This document shows positions 1 to 11,531 of a DNA stretch of 64,000 bases, in pieces (the first letter of the stretch is position 1; every line of letters begins with the position of its first letter). The stretch spans positions 992,001-1,056,000 of the forward strand of contig JBAJFE010000004.1 in NCBI GenBank assembly GCA_037903355.1, written 5' to 3'. The position numbers and the translations under genes were made by a program. This stretch comes from Trichuris trichiura (Eukaryota > Nematoda > Enoplea > Trichinellida > Trichuridae). Under the pieces are notes generated by a model. That model saw nothing but the letters and a program-made list of their open reading frames with translations, was not told the origin of the DNA and made no database searches.

Positions 1-3000
1 GGTTCAACCGTACAGACGTATATCGTCTCGACAATCTCTTCGTCTGCCGCCGTTGGCGTTGCCACGTTTGTTGCTCTTGGCCAGAAATCGTCTGGCTTTC
101 CCAACCAAGCAGGCCCATGCCACCACAATTGACTTTCTTTCAGGTGGTCTAGTCTACTTCCTCGGGATAACAAGTCAGCGGAATTGTCTTTGGTCGGACA
201 GTGATGCCACCACAATGGGTCCGTCAGTTGTTGGATTTCTTGCACACGGTTGCGTATGAACGGTTTCCATTTAGACGAGTCCCCTTTTATCCAAAAAAGT
301 GCTACCATACTGTCACTCCAGCACGTTATTCGCCGAATCGGTAGGCCCAATTGTTCCTTTACGTACGTTAGAAGTCGTGCACCTACCAGTGTGGCCAGTA
401 GCTCGAGTCGCGGAAGAGTTACCGATTTCACTGGCGCCACGCGCGCCTTGGCCATTACGAGGTGCGGTTCCACTGCACCATTGCTCGCCTTGAGATAAAT
501 GGCAGCTCCGTACGCTGTACTTGAAGCGTCGCAGAACACATGAAGCTCTACTTCTTCTGTTGAACTGCGTGGGCCCATCCATCGATCGGTCCGAATATTC
601 GCTATTAGCGGCAGTTGCATCCTCCACTGATTCCATCTGCCGAACAGCGGTTGCGTTAAAGGTTCATCCCAATCCTTTCCCATTTTCCACATTAACTGTA
701 ACAGCATCTTCGCTTCGACAAGAAAAGGTGCAATTAAGCCAAGCGGGTCAAAAACCTCGCTTAACGTTTTCAGTACAATCCGTTTGGTAGCTACGGATTC
801 TAGTTTCAAACTGACATGATTCAACGCCAGCTGATCAGTACTAGTGTACCATTGCAATCCTAGAGTTTTCACGGTTTCGCGACCAGTGGGTGCAGAGTTA
901 TGAATCCAACTGTTGAATTCTTTCATGTTACTTACCCACTTTGTCAATTTGAACCCGCCTCTCAGCAATAACTCAGCTGTCTCACTAGAAGCTCGAGCTG
1001 CTTCTTCCTTTGAGCTGCAACTCATTACGAGGTCGTCGACATACATGTTCTTCAACACTTCTGAAGCCCCTTGCTTGTACTTCTCACTGTTCCGCTGCGC
1101 ATGGAGTTGTGTCACTGCGATGGCTAAAAATGGTGAACAACTTAATCCGAAGCACAGTCGCGTGAACCGAAACACGGTCGGTTCCGTGCCTGCTCCTTTC
1201 TCCCTCCACAGGAATCGCACTGCGTCACGATCGTCCTCATGTAATGCGATTTGTAAGAACATCTTCTCTATGTCCCCGTGTATGCCATAACGGAATCGCC
1301 TAAATCTCAAGAGAATTCCAACGAGGTCTCGTTGCAGTGGCGGTCCTATTTCAAGGAACTGGTTGAGCGACACTCCTTGATAGCGAGCTGATCCATCGAA
1401 CACGATGCGACATTTTGTCGTGGATGATTCATTCTTAATTACAGGGTGGTGTGGCAGATACCAGTGTCGACCGGACGTAGCTGCGTACTGCTCCACTCTT
1501 TCCACGAACCCATTATCCACGTATGAACGCATGCCGTCTGCATATAGACGTGCGAGTCTTGCATCTTTCGTTAGTCTGTTTTCCAAAAGCTCCAAGCGCC
1601 GTAGCGCTAGCCGGTAGTTGTCCGGCAGTCTTCCTTCAAATTTCCAGGGTAGACGGACCGTGTATCTTTGTCCGTCGAAGGAGACAGAGTCTTGAAATCG
1701 TTTCATTACTTGTGACGGCTTCTCCACTTCTTCATCTCGTAGCCCAATAGCGTCGAGAGACCAAATTCGTTTGAGTAACTCATCCGCAGAATCGCGAAGA
1801 GTTACTTGAAAGACGTTTTGTACCCCTTTTTCTTGGCTACCAGCGGGACCACTCAAGATCCATCCAAACGAAGATTGGACTGCGACCGGTTCCTTTGGTG
1901 ATCCATTTTTCGTGAATCCGGACATGAATGCATGATAATAGTCCAATCCTATGAGGACATCCACTATCGTCTTTCCTCTGGGGAACTGATCCGCCAACGT
2001 AAGGTCTTGTAGGTGCGACCAGGATGATCTTATTGGGGGATTTGCTTCAAGCGGTTGGCAGAGGTGGGGCAGGCACAATGCCTCCATCCATTGCCTTGTC
2101 CCTTGTCTGCCCAATGGCTGCAAAGAAAACCGGACCCTTCGGGTTTTCTCCATTCGACATACGTGACTTCCGAACGTGTGAATCGCTACACGTTCTGTTG
2201 TACCTCTTAATCCTAGGTCGTCTGCCAAAGCCTTTCGAATGAATGAGCGTTGGGCCCCGGCATCGAACAGGCATGTGATCACCAGACTCGACCCATTCCC
2301 ACCACTGATTCTTGCTCTGGCTGTCTGGAGGAACACTTTCTCCATTCGGTGGTTTCGCAATAGTCCAACTTGCGCTCTGCTACAATCCGCTTCTCCGTGA
2401 AGAAGTGTGTGATGCGATTTGGGGCAATCTTTTATCGAACATCTGTCTTGGCTCTTGCATGCAGCTGCCAAATGACCTAATTCCAAGCACACAAAACATA
2501 ACCTGTTTTTTCTTGAAACTTGTAATCGTCTTGTCGGGGACATGGACAAGAATGTAGGACACGTATGCACTGTGTGCGTTCCGCTGCACACGAGGCAGCT
2601 TCCGTTCCTGTTTGTGGACGCCTGAAGCGCAACTGCGCTGTACTGTCCGTCATTCCTTTTCATGTTGGAATTCTTCTGCGTCCGCTGCGTACGTGTCTTA
2701 CTGACAAGCGCGGGGTGCTTCGTGCATTCTTCTATGTCAACTTCCGTTCGCAAGAAGTCGAACAATGTCTTCAGCGTAACATTCTCGCTGTCTGCAGAGG
2801 TCAAGGTCTTCTGCTCCCATCTTTTCCGCACGGCAGGAGGTAACAGTTGCTTGAACAATACCAACAAAATGTCTTCTGCCGTCAACTTGTTTTCCACCGA
2901 CTTTCCGATTGCCTCCAGGGCTCGAACATGGCGGTTCATTTTATCAAACAGCTCTCGAAGTGTACTACTACCATGCGCTTCTTCCTCCTTCGTCAGCTTC

Positions 3001-3605
3001 AGTAATGACAGGATGTGGCTTTCGACTACCAAGCTCTCTCTGCCAAATCTCTCACGTAACGTTTCCACTACAACTGGATAATTTGCATTAGTCACATGAA
3101 AGCCGTCGACAGCCTCTAGAGCCTCGCCACAGAGCGCTGATTTCAAGTACACTAATTTTGCCACGTTGCTGAGATCGCTGCGTCCATGTACACCAGCCTC
3201 AAACTGGTCCCAGAATGAGTTGAATTCCAACACGTCTCCACTGAATTTCGGAAGATTCCACTTCGGCAGGTTGGGCCCTGCTGCACTCACTTCAGGAGTT
3301 GCAGTAGTCTTCGGCGACCCGTGCAGATAACGCTGCACCTTAGCCCTAAGGTCCACGACTGTGGTTTCGAACGCCATTGCGTTTTCCACTTCCTTTTCCA
3401 GGGCTCCCTCATCCTCTACATAGGACTCGATGGCACCCTGTACTTCCTGTAGTTTCGCCCAGTACGCTTCAATCTGTGTAAGGGCAGCGCAGACTTCGAA
3501 CTGCTTACCACTGTCTTGTAAGAGTTCCTGAATCGACCGATCCATGAAGCTCAAACGAGCCCGCAATCCACTGCGGGTGCGCTTCAAGGATTCCAATTCG
3601 GTCAT
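1..3605 (-). CDS. gag-pol polyprotein of BEL/Pao element (3'-truncated by window)
   Basis: The ATG at 3605 opens a frame that stays open to position 1 (1,201 codons plus 2 nt). Residues about 110-330 hold the DUF1759-type gag core, beginning LPKWNLPKFSGD. Two Cys/His clusters near residues 335 and 372 (CLVCSGTH, CFVCLELGHLAAAC) are zinc knuckles that bind nucleic acid. The protease-like segment near 445 reads CLFDAGAQ, with Ala where DTG/DSG enzymes have Thr or Ser. The DUF1758 hallmark LIGLDYYHAFM is near 552. The reverse transcriptase carries KCRIVFDGSA (about 735) and the catalytic YVDD (about 855). An RNase H-like part follows (FCDASSTAYGAA, about 1030; CWSDSMVALFW, about 1100). Gag and pol are in one frame with no frameshift. 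The DAGA motif could reduce protease activity; this is inference. Confidence 0.94.
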   Translation of the reverse strand, partial: MTELESLKRTRSGLRARLSFMDRSIQELLQDSGKQFEVCAALTQIEAYWAKLQEVQGAIESYVEDEGALEKEVENAMAFETTVVDLRAKVQRYLHGSPKTTATPEVSAAGPNLPKWNLPKFSGDVLEFNSFWDQFEAGVHGRSDLSNVAKLVYLKSALCGEALEAVDGFHVTNANYPVVVETLRERFGRESLVVESHILSLLKLTKEEEAHGSSTLRELFDKMNRHVRALEAIGKSVENKLTAEDILLVLFKQLLPPAVRKRWEQKTLTSADSENVTLKTLFDFLRTEVDIEECTKHPALVSKTRTQRTQKNSNMKRNDGQYSAVALQASTNRNGSCLVCSGTHTVHTCPTFLSMSPTRRLQVSRKNRLCFVCLELGHLAAACKSQDRCSIKDCPKSHHTLLHGEADCSRAQVGLLRNHRMEKVFLQTARARISGGNGSSLVITCLFDAGAQRSFIRKALADDLGLRGTTERVAIHTFGSHVCRMEKTRRVRFSLQPLGRQGTRQWMEALCLPHLCQPLEANPPIRSSWSHLQDLTLADQFPRGKTIVDVLIGLDYYHAFMSGFTKNGSPKEPVAVQSSFGWILSGPAGSQEKGVQNVFQVTLRDSADELLKRIWSLDAIGLRDEEVEKPSQVMKRFQDSVSFDGQRYTVRLPWKFEGRLPDNYRLALRRLELLENRLTKDARLARLYADGMRSYVDNGFVERVEQYAATSGRHWYLPHHPVIKNESSTTKCRIVFDGSARYQGVSLNQFLEIGPPLQRDLVGILLRFRRFRYGIHGDIEKMFLQIALHEDDRDAVRFLWREKGAGTEPTVFRFTRLCFGLSCSPFLAIAVTQLHAQRNSEKYKQGASEVLKNMYVDDLVMSCSSKEEAARASSETAELLLRGGFKLTKWVSNMKEFNSWIHNSAPTGRETVKTLGLQWYTSTDQLALNHVSLKLESVATKRIVLKTLSEVFDPLGLIAPFLVEAKMLLQLMWKMGKDWDEPLTQPLFGRWNQWRMQLPLIANIRTDRWMGPRSSTEEVELHVFCDASSTAYGAAIYLKASNGAVEPHLVMAKARVAPVKSVTLPRLELLATLVGARLLTYVKEQLGLPIRRITCWSDSMVALFWIKGDSSKWKPFIRNRVQEIQQLTDPLWWHHCPTKDNSADLLSRGSRLDHLKESQLWWHGPAWLGKPDDFWPRATNVATPTAADEEIVETIYVCTVE

Positions 3606-3652
3606 TTCACTTGCTCACTGCAAGGGAACGATCACAGATCAGACAGCGCTGA

Positions 3653-3669
3653 TCCGGCTCGGAGGACCA
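3653..3669 (-). other. primer-binding site, tRNA-Tyr type
   Basis: Directly next to the inner end of the putative LTR. The plus strand reads TCCGGCTCGGAGGACCA, which ends in CCA and matches the 3' end of animal tRNA-Tyr as remembered except for one base (cgGag instead of cgAag). On the element strand this is the 17-nt complement expected to prime minus-strand DNA synthesis. The tRNA identity rests on memory of tRNA-Tyr, not on a search. Confidence 0.6.
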
Positions 3670-3936
3670 TGTGTTCACAACAAAATTCGAACTTGACTGG
3701 GAGACTAACTATAACGCCGCTTCCGACTGAGCGTTTATTGAGTCTACAGAATCTCTAACAGCGTGTCGTTATACGGTATAATGTGCAGGTACAGGTGGAC
3801 TCCCTGCTCATCACTAGTTCCAGCTTCAGCCGGAACAAAGGCAATAACTCGCGGCAGCTTCTCTCCATTTCGCGCCTGAACCTCCTGTTTGAATACAGGA
3901 CTTCGTAGACTCAACGAAGTTCTCCGGCGGCAGACA
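3670..3936 (-). repeat. putative 5' LTR of the BEL/Pao element
   Basis: The inner edge is fixed by the primer site; in element orientation the LTR ends ...GAACACA. The outer edge is placed at TGTCTGCC (plus-strand position 3936), giving TG...CA ends and a length of about 267 bp. Inside is an AATAAA signal (plus-strand tttatt near 3734). The partner LTR is outside the window, so neither the exact outer boundary nor a target-site duplication can be verified. Confidence 0.55.
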
Positions 3937-5158
3937 ATAGTGGAGCTCAAATTCATTAAAAGTCAGAGTTTTTACCCTAATCTCGTTATGCCACGATATT
4001 AACCGTTACAACATCTAGATAGACTTCTAGACTAATCGAAGTGGTAATTCAATTGAAATCAATTATGGAACCGTTTTCTACGTGCAAAATTTTCTTCTTG
4101 CAGCGGCGCCATTGTTCAGCAGGCTTTTGTACGCCATAAATTGCATGAGCTAATTTCAGCGTTCTTTTCCATACAGACATTGCAGCGCTATAAAAAAAAG
4201 TAGACGGCTCTCCTTCAGCATACTTTTCAAGTGTCACTTTCCGTTTCATTATTGATTCTGCCAAGTTTCACTTTATTCGAATTCGGTACAGTTGGGAAGC
4301 TGAAGAGCTTTAAAATTTGTTTAATTAATTGACATTAGCATTCGATAAAACGGAACGGACTGCTACTTACTGTTAGGATTGGATTGCTAATTTGTAAAGT
4401 CAAATAATGTCCTCCTCAGCTCACGAAACGATCAAAAGGAAAGCGCAACAGCTTAGTAATTGAAACATGACGCTAATATGAGCAATAATGTTCAGCTAGC
4501 AACTCCGCAACTCTAACCATGAAAATTTTATGCTGCTTGATATATGCCGTTTTCTCTAAGCCTTCCGCGTCAATAAAATGATCATGAATGTTAGTGGATT
4601 ATGTACTTATTGCTTTTTGGAGAGATTGCTTACTGTAAAAATATTTATGCCGCTTACGATTCAAGCCTTACTGCTACGTTTTAATAAAACACTTTGCGAC
4701 AGAAAGATGCACCGCCAAAGCATTCAAGCTCAAATCTTAATAACAGATTTAACGATAAAGCAGTATACGGCTCTTCAAATTAGTAAGCCTCTTCCAAGGA
4801 GAATAGTTCCTGCCTTTCATATTTTACTGTAGACAAACAACTTTTTAAAAATCTGCCGCTGCGCTAATATTGGAATTTTTTGATGATTTAATACGTAAGC
4901 TGATTTCAGCAATTTAGTCTGTGTCGGACGGTAAAGAATGAGCAATTTGAGGAGTAATAAGTAAGGAAAAGCCCTTCGAACAAATTTTACTTTCCCTGTT
5001 AACACGTAACGCTTGCTCACGATGATACAACATTTCCCATTTTCTGAAGATTAAAATTACCGAACCTCAGGCGCATATTGGTCGTCACTGAGTAGCAAGG
5101 GAACTTGTACTCTATAACAGCCAAACTCGCTTGAACCAAATGTTTTCAAGCCTACAGT
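3937..5158. other. intergenic, no assignable gene
   Basis: AT-rich sequence between the retrotransposon and the small membrane-protein gene. One short minus-strand frame (about 4049-4249, starting from an ATG, about 66 codons) is open but resembles no family I know, and no splice partners are evident. Confidence 0.5.
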
Positions 5159-5858
5159 TTACGATGCCATCGTAGTTCTCTTGGCAGCGGTTCCCAATTT
5201 TTTTGCGGTTATTCTGAAAGTAGTTGACATGCTTAATGCGTAAATGGTAAATAAAGATCAAGGGAAACCTCATTAACATAATGCGCGGTAAAACGCGTCA
5301 CAACCAGCATGCTGAATATAGGACTTACTTGGCTTCACTTTTGGAATTTTGACTGTCCACTTGTGAGGAGCCTGTAATGTTCTGCACTTTAGGCAAATCT
5401 GGCAGAGAGGACATTGGTGTTTCGATCTCTTCGCTGCTCGGCTTTTCAAAAACGCCATCCCAAGTCATCCCAGCGCATGTATTGTAGTAAACGAACAGAA
5501 TGCACCAACCAAGTAAAATAGGACCAAATATTGCGGCTATTGTAATCGACACAATTGTTCCAGCAGGAAAACCCTTATCAATGGATAAGAATTCTAAAAT
5601 CAGCGGCATTGACTGTGCTCAAACGTTCGTTATTTTGCTTATGAAAGTTAGGAACAAGATTGAACAAAACAGCTTAAAATGCAAAGCATAATTACTCTCG
5701 GCTTTGATAAATTTTTCCGACAGCAGGGAAGAAGCTTCTTCAATGGAGAGTCGGTTAATATCAGCTACTAAAGCTGCTGCATCCATTATTTGGCAGTCAA
5801 GAAGAGCAACAAAGTCCACTTGCGAGGTCAATGGATTTTCCAACGTAGATATGTTCAT
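5159..5858 (-). CDS. predicted single-pass membrane protein, three exons, unrecognised
   Basis: Three exons join in phase: 5858-5696, 5593-5329 and 5213-5159, giving 160 residues. Introns are 102 and 115 bp with GT..AG ends. The soluble N-terminal part (about 54 residues) is encoded by exon 1. Exon 2 encodes one strong membrane segment (about residues 65-90, around ITIAAIFGPILLGWCILFVY), followed by an acidic, Ser/Pro-rich tail. Exon 3 adds a short basic end (AKKLGTAAKR). There is no clear signal peptide before the membrane segment. I do not recognise the family; a cell-surface or organelle membrane protein is possible. The model rests on splice grammar and phase only. Confidence 0.55.
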
Positions 5859-8800
5859 AATCTAAACTAAATCTGAATAAATAACCCTTAAGTATTTTCC
5901 GTTCCACACACCTATTAGCTGACGTATATTTAAGCAAGTTTATTTGAAACAAAATATTCATAAAGCATTTTGAGAAGTTTTGAAAAAAATATGAAGTTTT
6001 CCTATTCTTCTTGTTTAAATATGTGCTAACGACATTTCATTCTAGACCTTACACAAATTATCTCGTACTTTCAGGCGTGTTTACTATTTTCATCTTAAAG
6101 CAACGCTGAACAGGTCGTCTATTAATAGACAACGCTATTTTGCGATGTAACGGGTAAGCTCTATGCCTATTCGCCAATAGGTATACGTTCAGGTAAGCAG
6201 CAATAAATATGGTGAAATTCGCTTATTACACCAATGACTACCGTGAAATACGCCAATTTTAGCACATCGCGGTCAGCGCAAGGCATACTTTACTAATTAC
6301 AATTCGGAGAACACATATCCAGTTTCACTATTTTCAAAAATCATTATCTGCTACACTGTGGCTTCAAAGAACTAGCATGGCCGCAGAGGCTGAGTGCTGA
6401 GCGAAATATAGCGAATAATGTTTTCACATTGCGGCCCACTACTTCCTGAAGAACAATACCGGAAGTGACTTTACAGTAGCTTATGTTCATAAATCATTTA
6501 GCATTTGGCGGCCCACTGAAGCTTTTGCTATTATCTCGCTATAAAGGTGAAAGACGCGCATAAGTAATCAATTTGAACAATAGAATATCACTTATAGGAG
6601 TCAGTCAGATAAGTATTTTCGAACAACGTTAATAAGGATTAAAAGCAAAAACGAACGGAGGAACTTTCGGGATTCGAGAGTAGACGTATCCCGAAAACAT
6701 TGCTTTGAGCAATTCACAAATAAAATGAGTCAAAGCGACATGAATATCTGGAGACGGAAATCTAAAGCACCCTATATTCAGTCAGCTAAACATAAAGTTC
6801 TTATTTGGATTAGCGGAAAAGCGGAAACACCTATTCATTTTGTTTTTTTTCTGCGGGAGAACTTTTTCAAATATTTAGAAGACCTCGTTTTCAAAAAGCG
6901 TTATTCAGTGAATGATAGGCATATGCCGCTCCGTAGAAGATCTGCCCACGGAGAAATAAAATGTTGTTTACTACGTATTATCGGCATTTACAGGAACGTA
7001 ATAATGCCTTAAGATTGTTGACGCAAGATCGCAGTGCATTTAGGCGCTGACACGTAGATTAAGATTCTGCTTTCAATCGAATGAAGAGACGGCGTCATAC
7101 TTAAAATACATCTCATCTTAGATTCCTCTTGCGGAACGCCAAGTGCAAAGTTACTGGGAATTAAGGCTAACGCAACGTTGGCGGCCTAATGGGTTTAGCG
7201 CCAGCTTTAGCCCATTCTCATGAAGACTATGATTATTATTCAAGAGTTCGTCTAGCTTAATTAAACCGGACATACGCGTTATCTCTAATCAGGGTGCGGT
7301 GAACAAAACACTTTTGACGTGGCCTGTACAAACAAAGCGCTAAGTGCTATTTTTACGCGTATATTCTCTTCCTTGCGTAAAAACGTGCATTTTATAGCGG
7401 ATATTTAAATTTCTACAGCTGAAATCACTCGATATGTTAAGTAGGTCAATCGCGACTTCAGTTACGAGTTTTGCATCCGTATTATTTAGGGTTAAAAACA
7501 CTGTCTACGGCTAATCCCGAAACCAACGACCGATTGAAGTATAGTTCCAAAAAAGTAATTTAAAAGAATAAAAATATCAAATCGCTTAAAGCGGTTAGCT
7601 CAGTAAAAAAAAGTATAGCCGTCAGGAAAATGCGTTGTTTCCAATCGATGGGCAATAACCGTATAGCCATTGTAGTCCAGCCTGAATGTGATACTTATCA
7701 CTACGGCTGACCGTAATCTGGTAGCAAAACTAATGTTAAAACTTTTTTTGCAGTAGATAGTTTGAGTAGTTTTCTAATCAGCTGATATCAAAGTGGAAGG
7801 ACGAATAATTTACATGGCAATCAGTTAGTCGTTCACGTGATGGAGAAGAACGTTAACCTTTTCTTTCGATGAGCTTTAAAGCACTGAAGTACCAACAGCG
7901 GAAGTGTTTGCAGCCGAAAGTGACCTAAACTCAATCTTCGAGAACAGCCGGCTCCGCGGTAAAGTAGCAATCTTTCCTTCCTCCTATTATTCTTTCACGG
8001 CGCTCATAATTCACTCTCATAGGAAATTGAAAAACTTTATGTCAAAATGTCATAAATTTTTTGATACCGTAATATTTTGCAAGTAGGCGGCTGCAGCTTC
8101 GCGGTGGCATTTACTGCTCACCGCCTAACTCAGCGAATGCATCAACTTAATCTGCACGGCCGTTAAAAGCCTAAAGGTGCTATTCCTTACGTATATTCCC
8201 ACTTTCTTTCGGATTTATGCTTTAACGTGCAATAGAGGCCACCTGAAAGAAGTTCATATCTAAAACGCGCTACTAATGTGCAATACGTGTGCACGATGAA
8301 ATGGAGCGTCCAAGGAGTGACGACGTGTTTGAAAAGAGGGAATTGGGGAATGCAAAACAGTGGCTCAATCGATAATAGGAGCACTCAAGTCCAGTATGTA
8401 ATCGGTACGGAATTATTGCAGCTCTTGACCGCGCCTTGCAGCCGATGTTCGTCCGCAGCGAGTAATTGATTCTCCACGTACGATGGAGGCAGATCGAATT
8501 CTGATGACCGAATAGCGTCGTGTCAAACGACGAGTAAGGGACACAAACGGACGTAAACATTGGGCTTTGTACTTTGGTCAGCTTTTTTCCGCAACTTACC
8601 GCGCGCGCGCACTACTCTGATCTGTCCGACTTTGATTTTTACAATACGTCATAGAATCTGAAGCGATAAGGCGAATGACAAACTAACTTGTCAAGGCAAA
8701 GCCAACGCTTAAACCCAAAGGAGCTTGTTGGAACTATTCTCAAGTCAAAGCTGCTCGATTAAAGGAGCTCAGCTTCCGGTTGCTCTAGTAAGGAAGGATT

Positions 8801-11315
8801 CCTGTTCATTCCCGCCTCGGATGTATTGCATGGAGGGTCGACAAACCAGGAACCCGCCTGAAAAATCAGCAGACCTTTAGCAGCGACTGAAAGCTGGCAA
8901 GAAGTACGAGCGTCGAACGTTGGCCCCTTTCCACTGGGTGGCGCTGCAAACCTTTATAAGTGCTCCGTCTCTCTCGGCTAACTTTCCGCAGCTTACATCG
9001 GACGCCGTACGCACTGGTGGTGTTAAAACGCTGGCCACTATCAACCACCGTGTTACAGGCAATATAGCAAGTCCGATACCTGAACATGGATGTGACCGTT
9101 GGCGAAAGCGACTGACTGAGCTGGCGCGTGCTTTGCAAGCAAGTTGTACCAGCTTAATATTCGACGATTCACTGCCTCAACGACCAACTGCTGCAAACCT
9201 TGAGCGATTTGGCCATTTGGGCTGGCAACTGTGCCCATCGACGACCATTGCGTCTTCTTCTCCACAGCTAAAAATAGTAAAAGTCAAGGTGAGCTATTCT
9301 GCCGCTTTATGGTTACATATGATCGTCTGGAATGTTAGCTCGATGAGTGTTTCATGTTTTCGTTAAAACACGCTTAGAACTCTTTGAGTGTTTTAATTTC
9401 TAAAAATGGTAAGCGCGCTTTCGCCGGACACGTGGTTTGTCACGCCGAGTTATCTACTTTGCTGAGGGCTAACGTCGCCAGGCAGAGTTGCCTTATCAGC
9501 GTGACGTATAAAACATCCATCCTATGTAGAGATATCAGCTTTTCAACCCTAAAACATTTTCACAATATCGTTTGACTCCGTAAGAGGCTGGCAGCCTTTC
9601 TGGAGTATACGAAAGCCCGCTGAACAGAGTTCAGCTTTCCCTCATTACTTAAAGGGTAGCTAGCGGGTATCAACGTGGTATTCGATTATCGATGACCCTA
9701 TTAAGCAAGAAAAAGCACCAGAAGATGTTGGCAGACTTTGCCGTCCAGCATCCGATGGGTATTCTCATTTGTTGTTGCCAATCAGCGGCTAATTTGAGAG
9801 TAGCCTTAATTTCTGCCGGAAATGACATGAAACTCTGCATAGCCCTAAATGCGTAGAAGAATCACACCTCTATCTCATGGCCACCAAAGCAGGCGGTTCA
9901 GAAGCAATTCCGCGGGGATCGATTGTGCCATAGGAACTTAATGACGTGAACATTAATTTATAAGAACTAAGTTATTGGGCCAATGCCACATTTCATTTAC
10001 CCCTCCTCAAAGCATACCAGCAGCGCGGGTGCCACCTATGCTCTAGTCCGCCCGTGTCACAGGATTTTGAGCTTAGGAAGTTCCCACTTAGCATAATCCT
10101 TTTCTTGGGATCTAACTGATCCACAATGCATGTATGCTTGTGTTTACTGAAACTTTGGGGAATCAACTATTAATATATTGTTTTCTATGGACCGTACAAA
10201 TGATGCTTGAATATACCGCTACGTTTTGTAAAACAGTGATGATTTATGGTACATATTTTTGACAGTTCGCTATTACCAATAATCTCTTTGTTGCACGGCT
10301 TAGATAAAAGCATATAAGCCAGCCGAAATGTTTTGTTTGGATAGATGTCGCTTCAGTGACACCCGGCTGCCTCCACAAAAAGAAAAGAAACTGAAGCCTT
10401 GTAATATCTCGTTGCAAAAGAAATGGGTTTTCTAGGACTGCGATTCAGCAGAATAAAATTATTGTCTTATAGAATAAAATATCCAAATGATTTTCGTTTG
10501 TCATTCATTAAACGTAAAGCAGAAAGTCGTGGAGTTGTTACGCCTAAAATGATTGATGCGCTAGCAATAACCTGTTGTTCACAAAGAGACTAATGGAAAT
10601 TATGTTCAGTTTTATCGCATCGAAGCCGATTTTACACCGCTCTTCGAATCAGACAACTTTGAATTATGAGCGTTCGGAACAGTGAGCTTGTTTTACCAGC
10701 CGACCACCGTTGTGATTTCCATGATGAATATTCCGGCAAGGCTGTCCGCTTTGCAAGAAGTAACAGCTGCTAATGTAATCACGCTTCGACTAGTTATGTT
10801 TTTCTAAGCCAACGACGTTTCTTTGTTCTTTCTACTGGATTGAGAATTGCAAAAGACGACCTTTGCCATTAGCCGAGCGAAAACAAAACGGCCAGCATCT
10901 CGTAGAGGGGATGTCTGTTTTTACCCCCAGAATGTATGGAAAACACGTACATATATTTCGCGTCTGCGTCGGTGGCTACCCCCGAGGCTAGATTTTCTTG
11001 ACGTTTTGGCTGCGTCAGGTGACGCGTCCATCTGACAACCTCAGCGCATTCAGTTGCTCCTACTTCTCGAAAAATGCCGCTGACAGAGTTCAGTTTTCTA
11101 TATAGTTGTTTGAAAAGCCATCCTATAGCTTTTAACATTAACGAATAAGCACTGATCCAAGTTAGCTTCGGAGCAGCTCTTTCGGCACGAGAGATACTAG
11201 ATAAGGCTTCAGCCATTACAACCTGAACTGTTATTCTCCTTTCCGTTTTTCTCTCACTCCGCATTCACTGTACAGACGTTGGCGATAGCTCATAGTAGTC
11301 GTCAGTTCAACGCAG

Positions 11316-11531
11316 ATGACCGTTATGATTTTGTTTTTGTGTATCCTCTACCTATGGTTAGTGGACGTGACAGCATTGATTTCTTTTCTGTACCAATCAC
11401 CGGAAGGTATAGAACAAGTAGTGCCTATGTATGGACAACTTGCCAAGTCAATTATCGTGAATAACCAAGACGAAAACTCGGCGAGCTACTGTCCTTCTCA
11501 AATGCGTAAATTTAGTCAGGGCGGGAAGTAG
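11316..11531 (+). CDS. small ORF with N-terminal hydrophobic segment, unrecognised
   Basis: A 71-codon frame starts at an ATG directly preceded by ...acgcag, a plausible acceptor for spliced-leader addition. Residues 3-24 are strongly hydrophobic and could be a signal peptide or membrane anchor. The rest is polar and ends in a basic tail. No homologue is recognised, and a chance frame cannot be excluded. Confidence 0.3.
   Translation: MTVMILFLCILYLWLVDVTALISFLYQSPEGIEQVVPMYGQLAKSIIVNNQDENSASYCPSQMRKFSQGGK

Larger units (their letters stand above)
1..3936 (-). mobile_element. BEL/Pao LTR retrotransposon, 5' part (runs off window)
   Basis: Read on the minus strand this is, in order, a putative LTR (3936-3670), a primer-binding site (3669-3653), a short leader and one continuous gag-pol frame from 3605 to the window edge. 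Domain order is that of BEL/Pao elements: DUF1759 gag core, zinc knuckles, aspartic protease, reverse transcriptase with YVDD, then the RNase H-like region. Integrase and the 3' LTR lie outside the window. The frame has no stop over about 1,200 codons, so the copy looks young. No envelope gene is visible in the part seen. Confidence 0.93.

Noticed and set aside
8920..9290. Plus-strand frame ending at a possible splice donor
   Set aside because: Protein-like in places, but no second exon, start codon or family was found; kept only as a note in the gene-poor stretch.
10869..11264. 131-codon minus-strand frame
   Set aside because: No recognisable domain, no ATG context or splice partners, and composition fits a chance frame.
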